A stretch of DNA of 45,345 nt from Bacteroidota bacterium (GCA_029573495.1 JAKQEI010000061.1:1-45345); one strand, 5' to 3'. Counted from the first letter of the stretch, positions 28,101 through 34,532 are shown. A program made the numbers and translations. Notes: a model not told the origin generated them from the sequence alone.

Positions 28101-28231
28101 ATGGGGGCGTTCATCTCGGGGTCCTCGGCACGTGGCATGCTCAGGAGGGTGTTCATCCCCACCACCACGATCATCAGGAAGATGACCAGGGTGAACGGAC
28201 TGTTCTTGACAGCGTATCGGGTGATCCACAT
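25196..28231 (-). CDS. RND-family efflux permease (HAE1/AcrB-type)
   Basis: 1011 residues. The architecture is that of an inner-membrane RND pump: TM1 at 12-32, a periplasmic porter domain, a TM2-TM6 bundle (about 335-525) with the proton-relay region VALGLLVDDSIVVVENIERW, TM7 near 525-545, a second porter domain and TM8-TM12 (about 850-1005, including GLIALAGIEVKNTILLVDF). The length and sequence fit pumps exporting hydrophobic or cationic drugs rather than metals, but the substrate cannot be read from sequence. It is the third gene of the tolC-adaptor-pump operon, 3 bp after the adaptor gene. Confidence 0.95.
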   Translation of the reverse strand: MWITRYAVKNSPFTLVIFLMIVVVGMNTLLSMPRAEDPEMNAPIYPIVAVYPGTSPEDMENLVVDPIEKRVTELDDIKRVYSTIKDGVAVIRVDALYGVDVDRKHQELVQEINALRAELPPDVRSIDVQKATPTSVNVLQVALVSENAPRQVMKEQAERLQEELETVPMLKKVEVNGLPAATVRIDLELEKLARLNIPLSQVIGAVQSEMANIPGGSVDVGTKTLNVKTSGSYVDAADIAQTVVATADGGNTLLRDVASVMDSYQEDRHITRLNGHRSVVVNAAMKSDMNISAAQAGYKPVLEAFRTQLPENIALEVHFDQAEAVNFRLGHLGRDFAIAIALVLLTLLPLGNRASLVVMISIPLSLAMGVIMLNAMGFSLNQLSIVGLVVALGLLVDDSIVVVENIERWLREGRKPMDSVLGAVKEIGVAVIGCTVTLCIAFMPLALMPEASGEFIRSLPLAVILAVISSMFVSLTIVPFLSIRLLKPHHDAQGNTFLRSLKRGIHVTYAPLLERSLRNPRMTLVVALFIFIGSLGLMNVIGFSLFPASEKPQFMVNVVAPLQSNLARTDSLARLVERELAHRPEVLYYTTNVGKGNPQVYYNVQPENERTDFAQLFVQLQPRTGTKEKLRVIDDLRNTFSQVPGAQIEVKDFEQGPPQLAPVEVRIFGEDLDTLRRISAQVATMLKDMPGSLYVDDPMANLKSDLRVRIDRDKASMLGIATVDIDRTVRLAVAGLGMGAFNDPQGVEREVVITVPKGQRADLHVFDDLYVTSRSGASIPLRQVADLRLEASAQTIKHLGKRRYVSVSSFVQQGYLVDDALNATIKAMDEMKLPAGYGYSMGGEIETRQDSFGGFGTIILATIFLFIAVLVLEFGTFKSTLIVLSVIPLGIVGAVLALWLTGNSLSFVAIVGLIALAGIEVKNTILLVDFTNQLRTEGRTLEEAIREAGEMRFLPIVLTSLTAIGGLLPIAYSTNPLISPLAIVLIGGLISSTVLSRLVTPVVYKLIPPKV

Positions 28232-28234
28232 GGT

Positions 28235-29257
28235 CTAACGGATTTGAATGGGTGAGCCCTCCATCAGGTACGGACCCCCTTTCACGATCAGTTCATGAGT
28301 GCTATCCAGCCCGCTCACCAGCACATGCGTGTTCGTGATACCGAGCACGGACACGGGTAGTTTATGTGCTGTGCCCTCCGCAGCGATGAACACGTACCCC
28401 TGTGACGCATCACCGTCGCGCAATGCCTCGTAGGGGATCGCCACGGCATCCGTGCGCCCATGTGTGTGGATCGTAGCCTTGCCGTACAGGCCGCTGGCCA
28501 GCTGCGCCACCGGGTCCGTTATCCTCAGCTCCACCTGGAAGGCACCCGAGCGTTGATCGGCACCGGCGCTCTTGTTGCTTACGACGGCGCGCATGGTACG
28601 TTCCGGGAAGGCATCAGCCCGCACCATTGCGCTGTCACCCACGTTCACCTGTGCCCAGTCCTTGTCACTCACCCCAACCTTGAGCAGCCACCGTCCTTTG
28701 CCCGCACCGTTCACCATCAGCACGGGACTTCCCGCTCCCACGAGCTGACCTTCGTTCACGAATTTCCGCAGGACGAGACCATCCCCGTTCGCACGGATCT
28801 CCGCATGCCGCCGCCCATATCGTGCGGCGGTCAGTTGCTCCTTCGCCACACCCAGGCCCGTTCGCGCGTTCTGTAGTGTTTCCAGGCTGATCACACTGTC
28901 CCGATGCAGGGCCTCGGCGCGCTGCAGGTCCCGTTCAGCTTTGTCGAAGGCCAGTTGGGCCTGCTCCACCTGTGCATCGATGTACGTCGGCTCCAAGGTG
29001 GCCATCAGTTGTCCGGCCTTTACCGCTTGACCTTCCTTCACGAGCACGCTACGGACGATCCCTGCGCTCAGGAAGCTCAACACCGTCTCGTCATCGGTGG
29101 TGAAGAGGCCCGGTACATGCACTTGGACCTCGTGGGGTTCGGGCTTCACCCGGCTCACTGAAACGGGTATGGCAGCGTTGGTCACGGGATCACGGGTCGG
29201 ATCCTTGGCGCTGCAAGCAGCGAAGAGCAGCAGGGTGGGGAAGAGGAGTTTGTACAT
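28235..29257 (-). CDS. RND efflux periplasmic adaptor lipoprotein
   Basis: 340 residues. The signal peptide ends in a lipobox (LLLFAAC, Cys15), so it is a lipoprotein. The usual membrane-fusion order follows: a lipoyl half (VRSVLVKEGQAVKAGQLMATLEP), an alpha-helical hairpin (QVEQAQLAFDKAERDLQRAEALHRDSVISLETL), the second lipoyl half (IRANGDGLVLRKFVNEGQLVGAGSPVLMV), a beta-barrel and a membrane-proximal domain. It links the RND pump to the TolC protein encoded immediately upstream (5-bp gap). Confidence 0.95.
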   Translation of the reverse strand: MYKLLFPTLLLFAACSAKDPTRDPVTNAAIPVSVSRVKPEPHEVQVHVPGLFTTDDETVLSFLSAGIVRSVLVKEGQAVKAGQLMATLEPTYIDAQVEQAQLAFDKAERDLQRAEALHRDSVISLETLQNARTGLGVAKEQLTAARYGRRHAEIRANGDGLVLRKFVNEGQLVGAGSPVLMVNGAGKGRWLLKVGVSDKDWAQVNVGDSAMVRADAFPERTMRAVVSNKSAGADQRSGAFQVELRITDPVAQLASGLYGKATIHTHGRTDAVAIPYEALRDGDASQGYVFIAAEGTAHKLPVSVLGITNTHVLVSGLDSTHELIVKGGPYLMEGSPIQIR

Positions 29258-29262
29258 GGTGA

Positions 29263-30693
29263 TCAGTTGTTCAACGGATACGTGGCGTTCTGTCTTTCCA
29301 TCTCGGCCAGCTTCTGCAGGACGGTCGCACGGGCCACAGCGAGCTGCACCTCGGCGCCGGTCAGTTGATCGCGGGCGTCGAGGTATTCGATCTGGGTGTT
29401 CGCACCTTCGAGGAAGCCCTTCTCGATCAGGTTGAAATAGCTGATGGCACTGCTGTTGCGGGCTCGCGCACTTCTGAGCATGGCCTGCGCGGTCGCCAGT
29501 TCCGACTGTGCCTGGGTTGCGGATAGGAACAGCTGTTGTGTGGAGTGATGCGCGTTCAGCTCGGCGATGTCCTGGTCGAACTGCGCGCGGTGCTCCCTGT
29601 ACCGGTTGCGACCACCGTTGAACAGCGGCACATCGAGCTGCACCCCGAAGAGGTAGTAATCGGCGTATCGATCGGTGCTCCAGTCCATTCCCTGGTAACC
29701 CAGGTCGATGAACGTGCTCAGCTTCGGCACCCAGTATTGGCTGGTCAACTTCGTCCGTGTTCGACGCAGTCCCACGGCGGTGCGCAAGGCTTGCAGTTCC
29801 TCGCGTCGACCGATATCGGCAGCGATGAATGAGGAGGTGTCCGCGAGTGCGGCGTCCATATCGAAGTGCTCGTCCACCGGTGCATCGAGGTCAACGTTCA
29901 GAAGGAAGTTGAAGTAGCGGCGTGCGTTGGCGAGCTGGTTCGTGGCTTGCGCGAGCTGGGAGGCGATGTGCTCGCGCTCTGCCTGTGCGCGGAGGACCTG
30001 CGCTGGAACACCGGCTCCATGCCGCTGGAGCGACCGCGTCACGTCGACGTTCCGCTCGATCAACTGTAGGGCACTGGTGTAGCTCCGCACCGCCTGCCCG
30101 GTCATCAGTACGTTGTAGTAAGCGACTTTGATGTCCTTCACCAGCTCACGACGGTAGATGGCCACTTCATATTCCTGCAGCTGCACCGCTTGTTCCTGGA
30201 TCCGTTGGTTGTGCATGATGTCCGTGTTCAGCAACGGCAAGGAGGCCCGCACATGCGCATCGTAATAGTTCTTCGGATTCAGGTAGGCCTGCACGTTCTC
30301 TACCTCGGGGAAGGCGTTCTGGCCGATGAACTGGTTCAGGGTGCGATAAACGGGGTTCACCAGATCACCCACCGGAAAGTTGAAGTAGCGGCCGCCCTCT
30401 CCGCTGAGGAAGCTCGCGTTCAGGTTCAGTGATGGAAGGAACAGGGACCTCGCCTCCTTCAGATCCTCCATGGCACGGTCCAGGCTGACATGCTTCTGCT
30501 GCAGGACCACGTTGTTGGCCAGTCCTTGGGTGATGTAACCGTCCAGTGGGGCCTGGGCAGCTGCAATGGTCGCCATCAGGCCGCTCCCGATGAATGCTGT
30601 GGTAAGCGCGCGCAGCTGCGACGCACTGGGCCGGCATCCTGGCGCGGTGCGGCGGGTCCATCCCGTGGCGATCCGGGTACGTTCAAAGAACAT
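29263..30693 (-). CDS. TolC-family outer-membrane efflux protein
   Basis: 476 residues. Long amphipathic helices and the duplicated TolC-type pattern (LDGYITQGLANNVVLQQKHVSLDRAMEDLKEARSLFLP; LNEFI-like turns; DVPLFNGGRNRYREHRAQFDQDIAELNAH) are visible. The N-terminus is long and basic before the signal core (LTTAFIGSGLMATIAAAQA), suggesting that an internal start may be used, but the operator/promoter spacing fits ATG 30693. It is the first gene of the efflux operon, and its own TetR operator lies 12 bp upstream. Confidence 0.92.
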   Translation of the reverse strand: MFFERTRIATGWTRRTAPGCRPSASQLRALTTAFIGSGLMATIAAAQAPLDGYITQGLANNVVLQQKHVSLDRAMEDLKEARSLFLPSLNLNASFLSGEGGRYFNFPVGDLVNPVYRTLNQFIGQNAFPEVENVQAYLNPKNYYDAHVRASLPLLNTDIMHNQRIQEQAVQLQEYEVAIYRRELVKDIKVAYYNVLMTGQAVRSYTSALQLIERNVDVTRSLQRHGAGVPAQVLRAQAEREHIASQLAQATNQLANARRYFNFLLNVDLDAPVDEHFDMDAALADTSSFIAADIGRREELQALRTAVGLRRTRTKLTSQYWVPKLSTFIDLGYQGMDWSTDRYADYYLFGVQLDVPLFNGGRNRYREHRAQFDQDIAELNAHHSTQQLFLSATQAQSELATAQAMLRSARARNSSAISYFNLIEKGFLEGANTQIEYLDARDQLTGAEVQLAVARATVLQKLAEMERQNATYPLNN

Positions 30694-30697
30694 TGTT

Positions 30698-30729
30698 CAA
30701 TGTATTTACGGTGTTAACCATGAAGGCAA
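30698..30729 (-). promoter_or_regulatory. Promoter and TetR operator of the efflux operon
   Basis: On the minus strand TTG (30729-30727), a 22-bp spacer, then TACATTG (30704-30698), close to TAnnTTTG. Inside the spacer, abutting the -7 box, is TTTAC-GGT-GTTAA (30705-30717, plus-strand reading), a palindrome with one mismatch to the operator found before tetR. The ATG of tolC is only 4 nt beyond the -7 box, implying a very short or absent 5' leader. Confidence 0.65.
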
Positions 30730-30740
30730 AAAAAATACGC

Positions 30741-31364
30741 TCATGGCTTGAAGCTGCGAAGCCAATTCGTGAATTGGGCCAGGGCATCATCCATCAAGGT
30801 CCCCTGTTTCGGTTCGCTGATCACCTTGAAACAGCGGTCGCGAACATAGAGGGCTGCCATACCGTGCACGGTGCTCCAGATCAGGAAACTGGTCACCTCC
30901 ACGTCGCTCCTGCGCATCACCTTCTTCTTCATCGCTTCGTCAACGGTGGCCATCAACACCTGGAAGACCCGGTCACCCTCCTCCCAAAGGTGGTCGTTCT
31001 CCTCAAGGGCCTGCACTGGGGCCTTCATGATGAACATGAGGTCGTACAGCCCGGGGTTCTCCTGCGCGAATTCCAGGTATACCCTACCCATGGCGGTCAG
31101 ACGTTCCATGGGGTCCGCTACATGGGCGAGCGGTGCGAATCGAGCGCCCAGCAGTTGGAAGGCTTCGGTGTGCAAGGCATGGAAGATCGCGTCCTTGTCC
31201 TTGAAGTAGAGGTAGATGGTGGTGGGGCTGTACGCGATGCGCTGCGCGATCATGCGCATGCTCGTTCGATCATAGCCGTGCTCGAGGAATAGCTCACGTG
31301 CGGCATCGAGGATGGCCTTCTTCAGGTCCTCCTTTTCCTTGGCCTTGCGTGCGGCGATGTCCAT
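30741..31364 (-). CDS. TetR-family repressor of the efflux operon
   Basis: 207 residues. An N-terminal TetR helix-turn-helix (about 12-58; KKAILDAARELFLEHGYDRTSMRMIAQRIAYSPTTIYLYFKDKDAIF) is followed by an all-helical ligand domain with a WHG-like feature (STVHGMAALYVRDRCF). It lies immediately upstream of the tolC-adaptor-RND operon on the same strand (47-bp gap) and is preceded by the same palindromic site, so it very likely represses both itself and the pump until a toxic ligand binds. The ligand is unknown. Confidence 0.93.
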   Translation of the reverse strand: MDIAARKAKEKEDLKKAILDAARELFLEHGYDRTSMRMIAQRIAYSPTTIYLYFKDKDAIFHALHTEAFQLLGARFAPLAHVADPMERLTAMGRVYLEFAQENPGLYDLMFIMKAPVQALEENDHLWEEGDRVFQVLMATVDEAMKKKVMRRSDVEVTSFLIWSTVHGMAALYVRDRCFKVISEPKQGTLMDDALAQFTNWLRSFKP

Positions 31365-31372
31365 GACGGGGA

Positions 31373-31402
31373 CAAATGTAGTTAACGGTGTTAATATGTC
31401 AA
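31373..31402 (-). promoter_or_regulatory. tetR promoter with embedded TetR operator
   Basis: The minus strand shows TTG (31402-31400), a 19-bp spacer and TACATTTG (31380-31373), a full match to the Bacteroidota promoter. The spacer contains the perfect palindrome TTAAC-GGT-GTTAA (31382-31394), one base from the -7 box, so a bound dimer would block RNA polymerase. The geometry is the same as at the efflux operon promoter. Confidence 0.8.
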
Positions 31403-31474
31403 GTATTCGGGTCAGGAGGAGCTTCTGCGTTCGATGTGGGACGCCCCCGTGCGCAACACTTTCTTTGCGCCGCC

Positions 31475-32407
31475 ATGCGAAGCTCCTTCCTCCTCATCGG
31501 TGCATTGGTTCCCGCGCTATCCTTCGCGCAGACGGTCTTCACCCATCCGGCCGCCATTCCGGCATTCGGCGCCTACCCGGTGGAAGCGCGGAACTATGGC
31601 ACCGTGCCCGGGCTGGTCACGACGGGCACGGGTGTGGTCTGGGACCTCAGCGCCCAAGGCTACAGCGTGATCGGGACCACCACCGATTCCATCCTGGATC
31701 CTGCGGACACGCCCTATGCGGCTGACTTTCCTGCCGCCAACCTGGCTGTGCGGCTGGTGGACCAGTTCGGATATTACAGCACCAGCAGTACCGAGGTGCT
31801 TGACCTGGGCACACGTCTCAGCGCGGGCAGCCCTTCGCAGATCAATACGGATCCCGCGTCCGTCATCCGGTTCCCATCGGATGTGGATGATGCATGGACC
31901 GATGCGGTCGCCACGGCGGTCAGCAGCAGCCAATCGCAGGTGACCATCCTCGCGGAAGGCAGCATCATCCTCGCCGATGCCATGATCGATGATGCCGTCC
32001 TGGTGGAACGCCGTTACAGCACGCCGAACTTCACCTCGGTGAGCACCACCTGGTTCCGGCGCAGCAACTGCCTGGTGCCGTTGGGCAACGTGCTGAGCAA
32101 CGGTGGCGTGATCGTGCGCGTGCCGCAGGAACCGATGAACGCGGTGCCGGAGTTGGTCGCGTTCGACGTTCGGTTGGCGCCGAACCCTGCTGCACATACC
32201 ATCGCAGTGGAGCGAACAGATGGTGGTCCGCTCGGCGAACTAAGCTTGATCGACGCTGCCGGACGGGTGGTGCATGCCCGCACGACCACCTCTTCGCGTG
32301 TGATGATCGACCTGTCGGGGTTGCCGGGAACGGCCTACCTGCTGAGGGTCACGGCAGCGGACGGGGTGCGCATGATGCGCGTGGTGCGTGCCACAAGCGG
32401 GCGTTAG
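31475..32407 (+). CDS. T9SS cargo protein of unknown function
   Basis: 310 residues from ATG 31475 (MRSSFLLIGALVPALSFAQ, signal peptide). The body (about 25-225) is beta-rich and rich in Ser/Thr/Val, resembling small lectin-like cargo, with a repeated 'NYGTVPG..TTGTGVVWDLS' beginning typical of Bacteroidota T9SS proteins of unknown function. A T9SS sorting domain follows (about 235-310; FDVRLAPNPAAHTIAVE, AYLLRVTAADGVRMMRVVRA). A TTTCTTTG box (31460-31467), one base off TAnnTTTG, lies upstream. No enzymatic motif recognised. Confidence 0.8.
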   Translation: MRSSFLLIGALVPALSFAQTVFTHPAAIPAFGAYPVEARNYGTVPGLVTTGTGVVWDLSAQGYSVIGTTTDSILDPADTPYAADFPAANLAVRLVDQFGYYSTSSTEVLDLGTRLSAGSPSQINTDPASVIRFPSDVDDAWTDAVATAVSSSQSQVTILAEGSIILADAMIDDAVLVERRYSTPNFTSVSTTWFRRSNCLVPLGNVLSNGGVIVRVPQEPMNAVPELVAFDVRLAPNPAAHTIAVERTDGGPLGELSLIDAAGRVVHARTTTSSRVMIDLSGLPGTAYLLRVTAADGVRMMRVVRATSGR

Positions 32408-32428
32408 GTCGCCCGTCCGGGTTGGCGC

Positions 32429-32659
32429 TCAACGGCGCAGCCAGCGGCCGAGCAACTTGTTCAGGGCCGGCACCAGCACGAACACCAGCAGCGGTACCAG
32501 GATGCCGGTCATCACGAGGGTGCGCAGGGCGAGTGGAAGGCGCATCAGGTTTTCCCCGAAGAGCGCCACCAGGATCGTGAGGGCGGGGTAGATGGCGATC
32601 CAGATCACCAGGGCGGTCTTCCACTTCTTGGGTGGCACGGGAGGGAGTCGGTCGCTCAT
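32429..32659 (-). CDS. Two-helix membrane protein resembling the C-terminal domain of COG3224
   Basis: 76 residues from ATG 32659. PPKKWKTALVIWIAIYPALT begins a pair of transmembrane helices (about 12-34 and 42-66) separated by LMRLPLALRTL. This pattern is, as I recall it, the membrane tail of antibiotic-biosynthesis-monooxygenase (ABM, COG3224) proteins, here without the ABM domain. The open frame runs 74 codons further upstream, but that region is repeat DNA, so the short start is preferred. Function unknown. Confidence 0.65.
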   Translation of the reverse strand: MSDRLPPVPPKKWKTALVIWIAIYPALTILVALFGENLMRLPLALRTLVMTGILVPLLVFVLVPALNKLLGRWLRR

Positions 32660-32689
32660 GTTGGGGGGGTGCGAAGGTCGGTATCCGGC

Positions 32690-32823
32690 GCATGGGTCGA
32701 TGGTCCTACTGTTCGGATCGGCCGGGGACCCCGTGTGAGCGATCGCACGGGAAAGCCCGCAGGCCGTGGCGAGGAACGCGCCGGGCCGAGGACTTGGACG
32801 GAAGAGCGCGACCCGCAGGGGCA
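32690..32823 (-). repeat. GC-rich repeat segment A (dinB 3' side)
   Basis: A noncoding GC-rich block next to the GATCAGAC-type palindrome. It contains a 6-bp inverted repeat (32730-32735 with 32746-32751, CCCGTG/CACGGG). Read on the minus strand, parts of it (CTGCGGGCTTTCCCGTGC) resemble segment B at 34288-34465 (GCTGCGGGGGCTTCTCCCG), which lies in opposite orientation on the other side of dinB. Confidence 0.45.
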
Positions 32824-32832
32824 CGCCCAAAT

Positions 32833-32948
32833 GACGATCAGATAATGAGATGATCAGACGATCAGATGATCGCCTGCGCACAAGCCGTCATCTTACCAGC
32901 CCCGGCATTGCCATTATCTGATCGTCTAATGGTCTGGTCATCTGATCA
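32833..32948. repeat. GATCAGAC-type palindrome at the dinB stop codon
   Basis: The left arm (32833-32872) is made of GATCAGAT/GATCAGAC units with one ATGAGAT variant; the right arm (32913-32948) is the complementary array (ATTATCTGATCGTCTAATGG...). About 40 bp separate them. The outer edge of the right arm contains the dinB stop codon (32946-32948). 42 bp at 32824-32865 match 34246-34287 in inverted orientation at 36 of 42 positions. Confidence 0.85.
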
Positions 32949-34160
32949 CGTTCTCCTGTTCGCCAGCAGCACCGGCGCCTGCCCATCGAAGGGGTTGTCC
33001 ATGCGGCCTATGCTCTTCGCATCCATGCCGCTGGCGCGCATCACGGTGCGGTCGCCGAAGCGCTTGCGTATGCGGTCCATCGCCTGGTACAGGTCCATGG
33101 CCTCCTGCGTATCGGTGAAGGCATCCATCTGGTGGCCGCCGCCCACCAGGTGGCTGAAGCGCACACCGATCAGGCGGATGCGCTGGCGGCGGTCGTACAG
33201 CGCGCGGAAGAGGTCGTGGATGATGGGCAGGATGATGTGGTCGCAGGCCGTGTAGCCGATGCGCTGCTGGCGCGTGTGCGTGTCGAAGTCGGCGTAGCGG
33301 ATCTTCACGGCCACGCAGCTGGTGAGCTTGGCACCCTTGCGCAGCTGGAAGGTGAGGCTCTCGGCCATGGCGGTGAGCAGGCCGTGCAGCTTCGCCACGT
33401 CGATGGTATCGCGTTCGAAGGTGCGCTCGGTGCTGATGCTCTTGCGCTCGTGCCAGGCGATCACCGGGCTGTCGTCGATGCCGTTCGCCTTGCGCCACAG
33501 CACCGGCCCGTGTTCGCCCAGCAGGCGCTTCATCAGGTCGATCGGCAGCTCCTGCATGGTGGCGATCCTCATCACGCCCATGCTGCGCAGCAGGTGGGCG
33601 GTCTTGTCGCCCACGCCGGGGATCGCCTCGATGGCCTTGGGTGCCAGGTAGGGTTTCTCGGTGCCGCGCTCCACGCGCTTCTGTCCGTTGGGCTTGGCAT
33701 CGTTGGTGGCTACCTTGCTCACCGTCTTGTTGATGCTCAGCCCGAAGCTGTTGGGCAGCCCGGTCTCCTTGCCGATGTACTGCCGCAGCTCGGTGGCCAG
33801 CTTCATGGCGCCGTAGAAGCGCTCGGTGCCGGTGAAGTCCACGTAGAACTCGTCCACGCTCGTCTTCTCGAACAGCGGCACCTTCTCCCGGATGATCTCC
33901 GTCACCTCATCGCTCTTCTGCATATAGGCACCGCTGTTGCCGCGCAGGATGATGGCCTCGGGACACAGCTGCTTGGCCATCTTCATGGGCATGGCGCTGC
34001 GCACGCCGAACGCACGCGCCTCATAGCTGCAGCTCGCCACCACGCCCCGGTCGCTATCGGCGCCGATCAGGATGGGGCGGCCGATCAGCTCCGGGTGTGC
34101 GATGCGTTCCACGCTCACGAAGAAGCTGTCGAGGTCCAGGTGGAGGATGGTGCGGTCCAT
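32946..34160 (-). CDS. dinB: Y-family DNA polymerase IV
   Basis: 404 residues. Palm catalytic residues are in HLDLDSFFVSVE (D9) and KTSVDEFYVDFTG (the SxDE pair). It also has CSYEARAFGVRSAMPMKMAK (fingers), the thumb helix-hairpin-helix (IPGVGDKTAHLLRSMGV) and a little-finger domain (ISTERTFERDTIDVAKL, IRLIGVRFSHLVGG). It inserts opposite lesions at low fidelity; in Bacteroidota this DinB subgroup often accompanies a second DnaE and an S24 regulator. No classical beta-clamp motif is obvious at the very C-terminus (LLANRRT). The gene is bracketed by inverted copies of the GATCAGAC-type repeat, one overlapping its stop codon and one starting 10 bp before its ATG. Confidence 0.95.
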   Translation of the reverse strand: MDRTILHLDLDSFFVSVERIAHPELIGRPILIGADSDRGVVASCSYEARAFGVRSAMPMKMAKQLCPEAIILRGNSGAYMQKSDEVTEIIREKVPLFEKTSVDEFYVDFTGTERFYGAMKLATELRQYIGKETGLPNSFGLSINKTVSKVATNDAKPNGQKRVERGTEKPYLAPKAIEAIPGVGDKTAHLLRSMGVMRIATMQELPIDLMKRLLGEHGPVLWRKANGIDDSPVIAWHERKSISTERTFERDTIDVAKLHGLLTAMAESLTFQLRKGAKLTSCVAVKIRYADFDTHTRQQRIGYTACDHIILPIIHDLFRALYDRRQRIRLIGVRFSHLVGGGHQMDAFTDTQEAMDLYQAMDRIRKRFGDRTVMRASGMDAKSIGRMDNPFDGQAPVLLANRRT

Positions 34161-34170
34161 GGTGATCGGG

Positions 34171-34276
34171 TCGATCAGAGGATCAGATGATCAGAAAATG
34201 CTGCTTGGTAGGTATGGTGCTGTGCTGCCATGGCTCGGACATTAGCTGATCGTCTGATCTTCTCATTATCTGATGC
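34171..34276. repeat. GATCAGAC-type palindrome upstream of dinB
   Basis: The left arm (34171-34200) carries GATCAGAG, GATCAGAT and GATCAGAA units, ending in the 12-mer GATCAGAAAATG shared with dnaE. The right arm (34239-34276) is its imperfect reverse complement (CATTAGCTGATCGTCTGATC...). About 38 bp lie between. It is an inverted homologue of the element at the other end of dinB. Confidence 0.85.
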
Positions 34277-34287
34277 GTATTTGGCCG

Positions 34288-34465
34288 CCAGCCGGGCTAT
34301 CCGCTGTGGCCGGCTCGTGCCACGCCGCATCGCATCGGGCTGCGGGGGCTTCTCCCGGGCTTTGACCCGGGACGGTCGCCTCCTCGCTCCGTGCGCTGCT
34401 CGCGTTGCGCTTCGCCGGGCCGCCGCTGCTATCCCTGGCGGGAAGTCCCCGTCCGGCCGCTGATC
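34288..34465 (+). repeat. GC-rich repeat segment B (dinB 5' side)
   Basis: A GC-rich noncoding block with a CCCGGG-ctttga-CCCGGG hairpin (34354-34371) and the phrases GGGCTATCCGCTG near its start and GCTGCTATCCCTGGCGGG near its end. From memory, similar CTATCCGCT/CTATCCCT pairs occur in intergenic regions of other Bacteroidota; I cannot verify this here. It may encode a structured RNA or be a dispersed repeat. It resembles segment A in inverted orientation. Confidence 0.4.
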
Positions 34466-34470
34466 CATAT

Positions 34471-34487
34471 TGACGAAATATGCGTCA
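34471..34487. promoter_or_regulatory. Operator-like palindrome before the ORF6N/S24 operon (TGACG-N7-CGTCA)
   Basis: A perfect 5-bp inverted repeat with an AT-rich 7-bp spacer (aaatatg). Its core GACG-N7-CGTC is identical to the core of the dnaE operator at 10926-10948, and it ends 2 bp before the -33 TTG of the operon promoter. Probably the autoregulatory site of the S24 regulator (inference). Confidence 0.6.
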
Positions 34488-34489
34488 TG

Positions 34490-34519
34490 TTGCAGGCGAT
34501 AAATTAGTCATTATGTTTG
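34490..34519 (+). promoter_or_regulatory. Promoter of the ORF6N-ORF6N-XRE/S24 operon
   Basis: TTG (34490-34492), a 19-bp spacer, and TATGTTTG (34512-34519), a full match to the Bacteroidota promoter consensus. The predicted start near 34525 leaves a very short leader to ATG 34533. Confidence 0.8.
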
Positions 34520-34532
34520 CGCTGTCGGGAAT

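Larger units (their letters stand above)
34161..34532. other. 372-bp gap between dinB and the ORF6N operon
   Basis: No gene is seen. From left to right it holds: TGATCG-GGT-CGATCA (34163-34177), a 6-bp palindrome 2 bp before the dinB start that shares the GTCGATC half-site with the dnaE operator; the GATCAGAC-type palindrome; a GC-rich hairpin-forming block; the operator TGACG-N7-CGTCA; and the promoter of the ORF6N operon. No clear Bacteroidota promoter for dinB was found. Confidence 0.7.
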
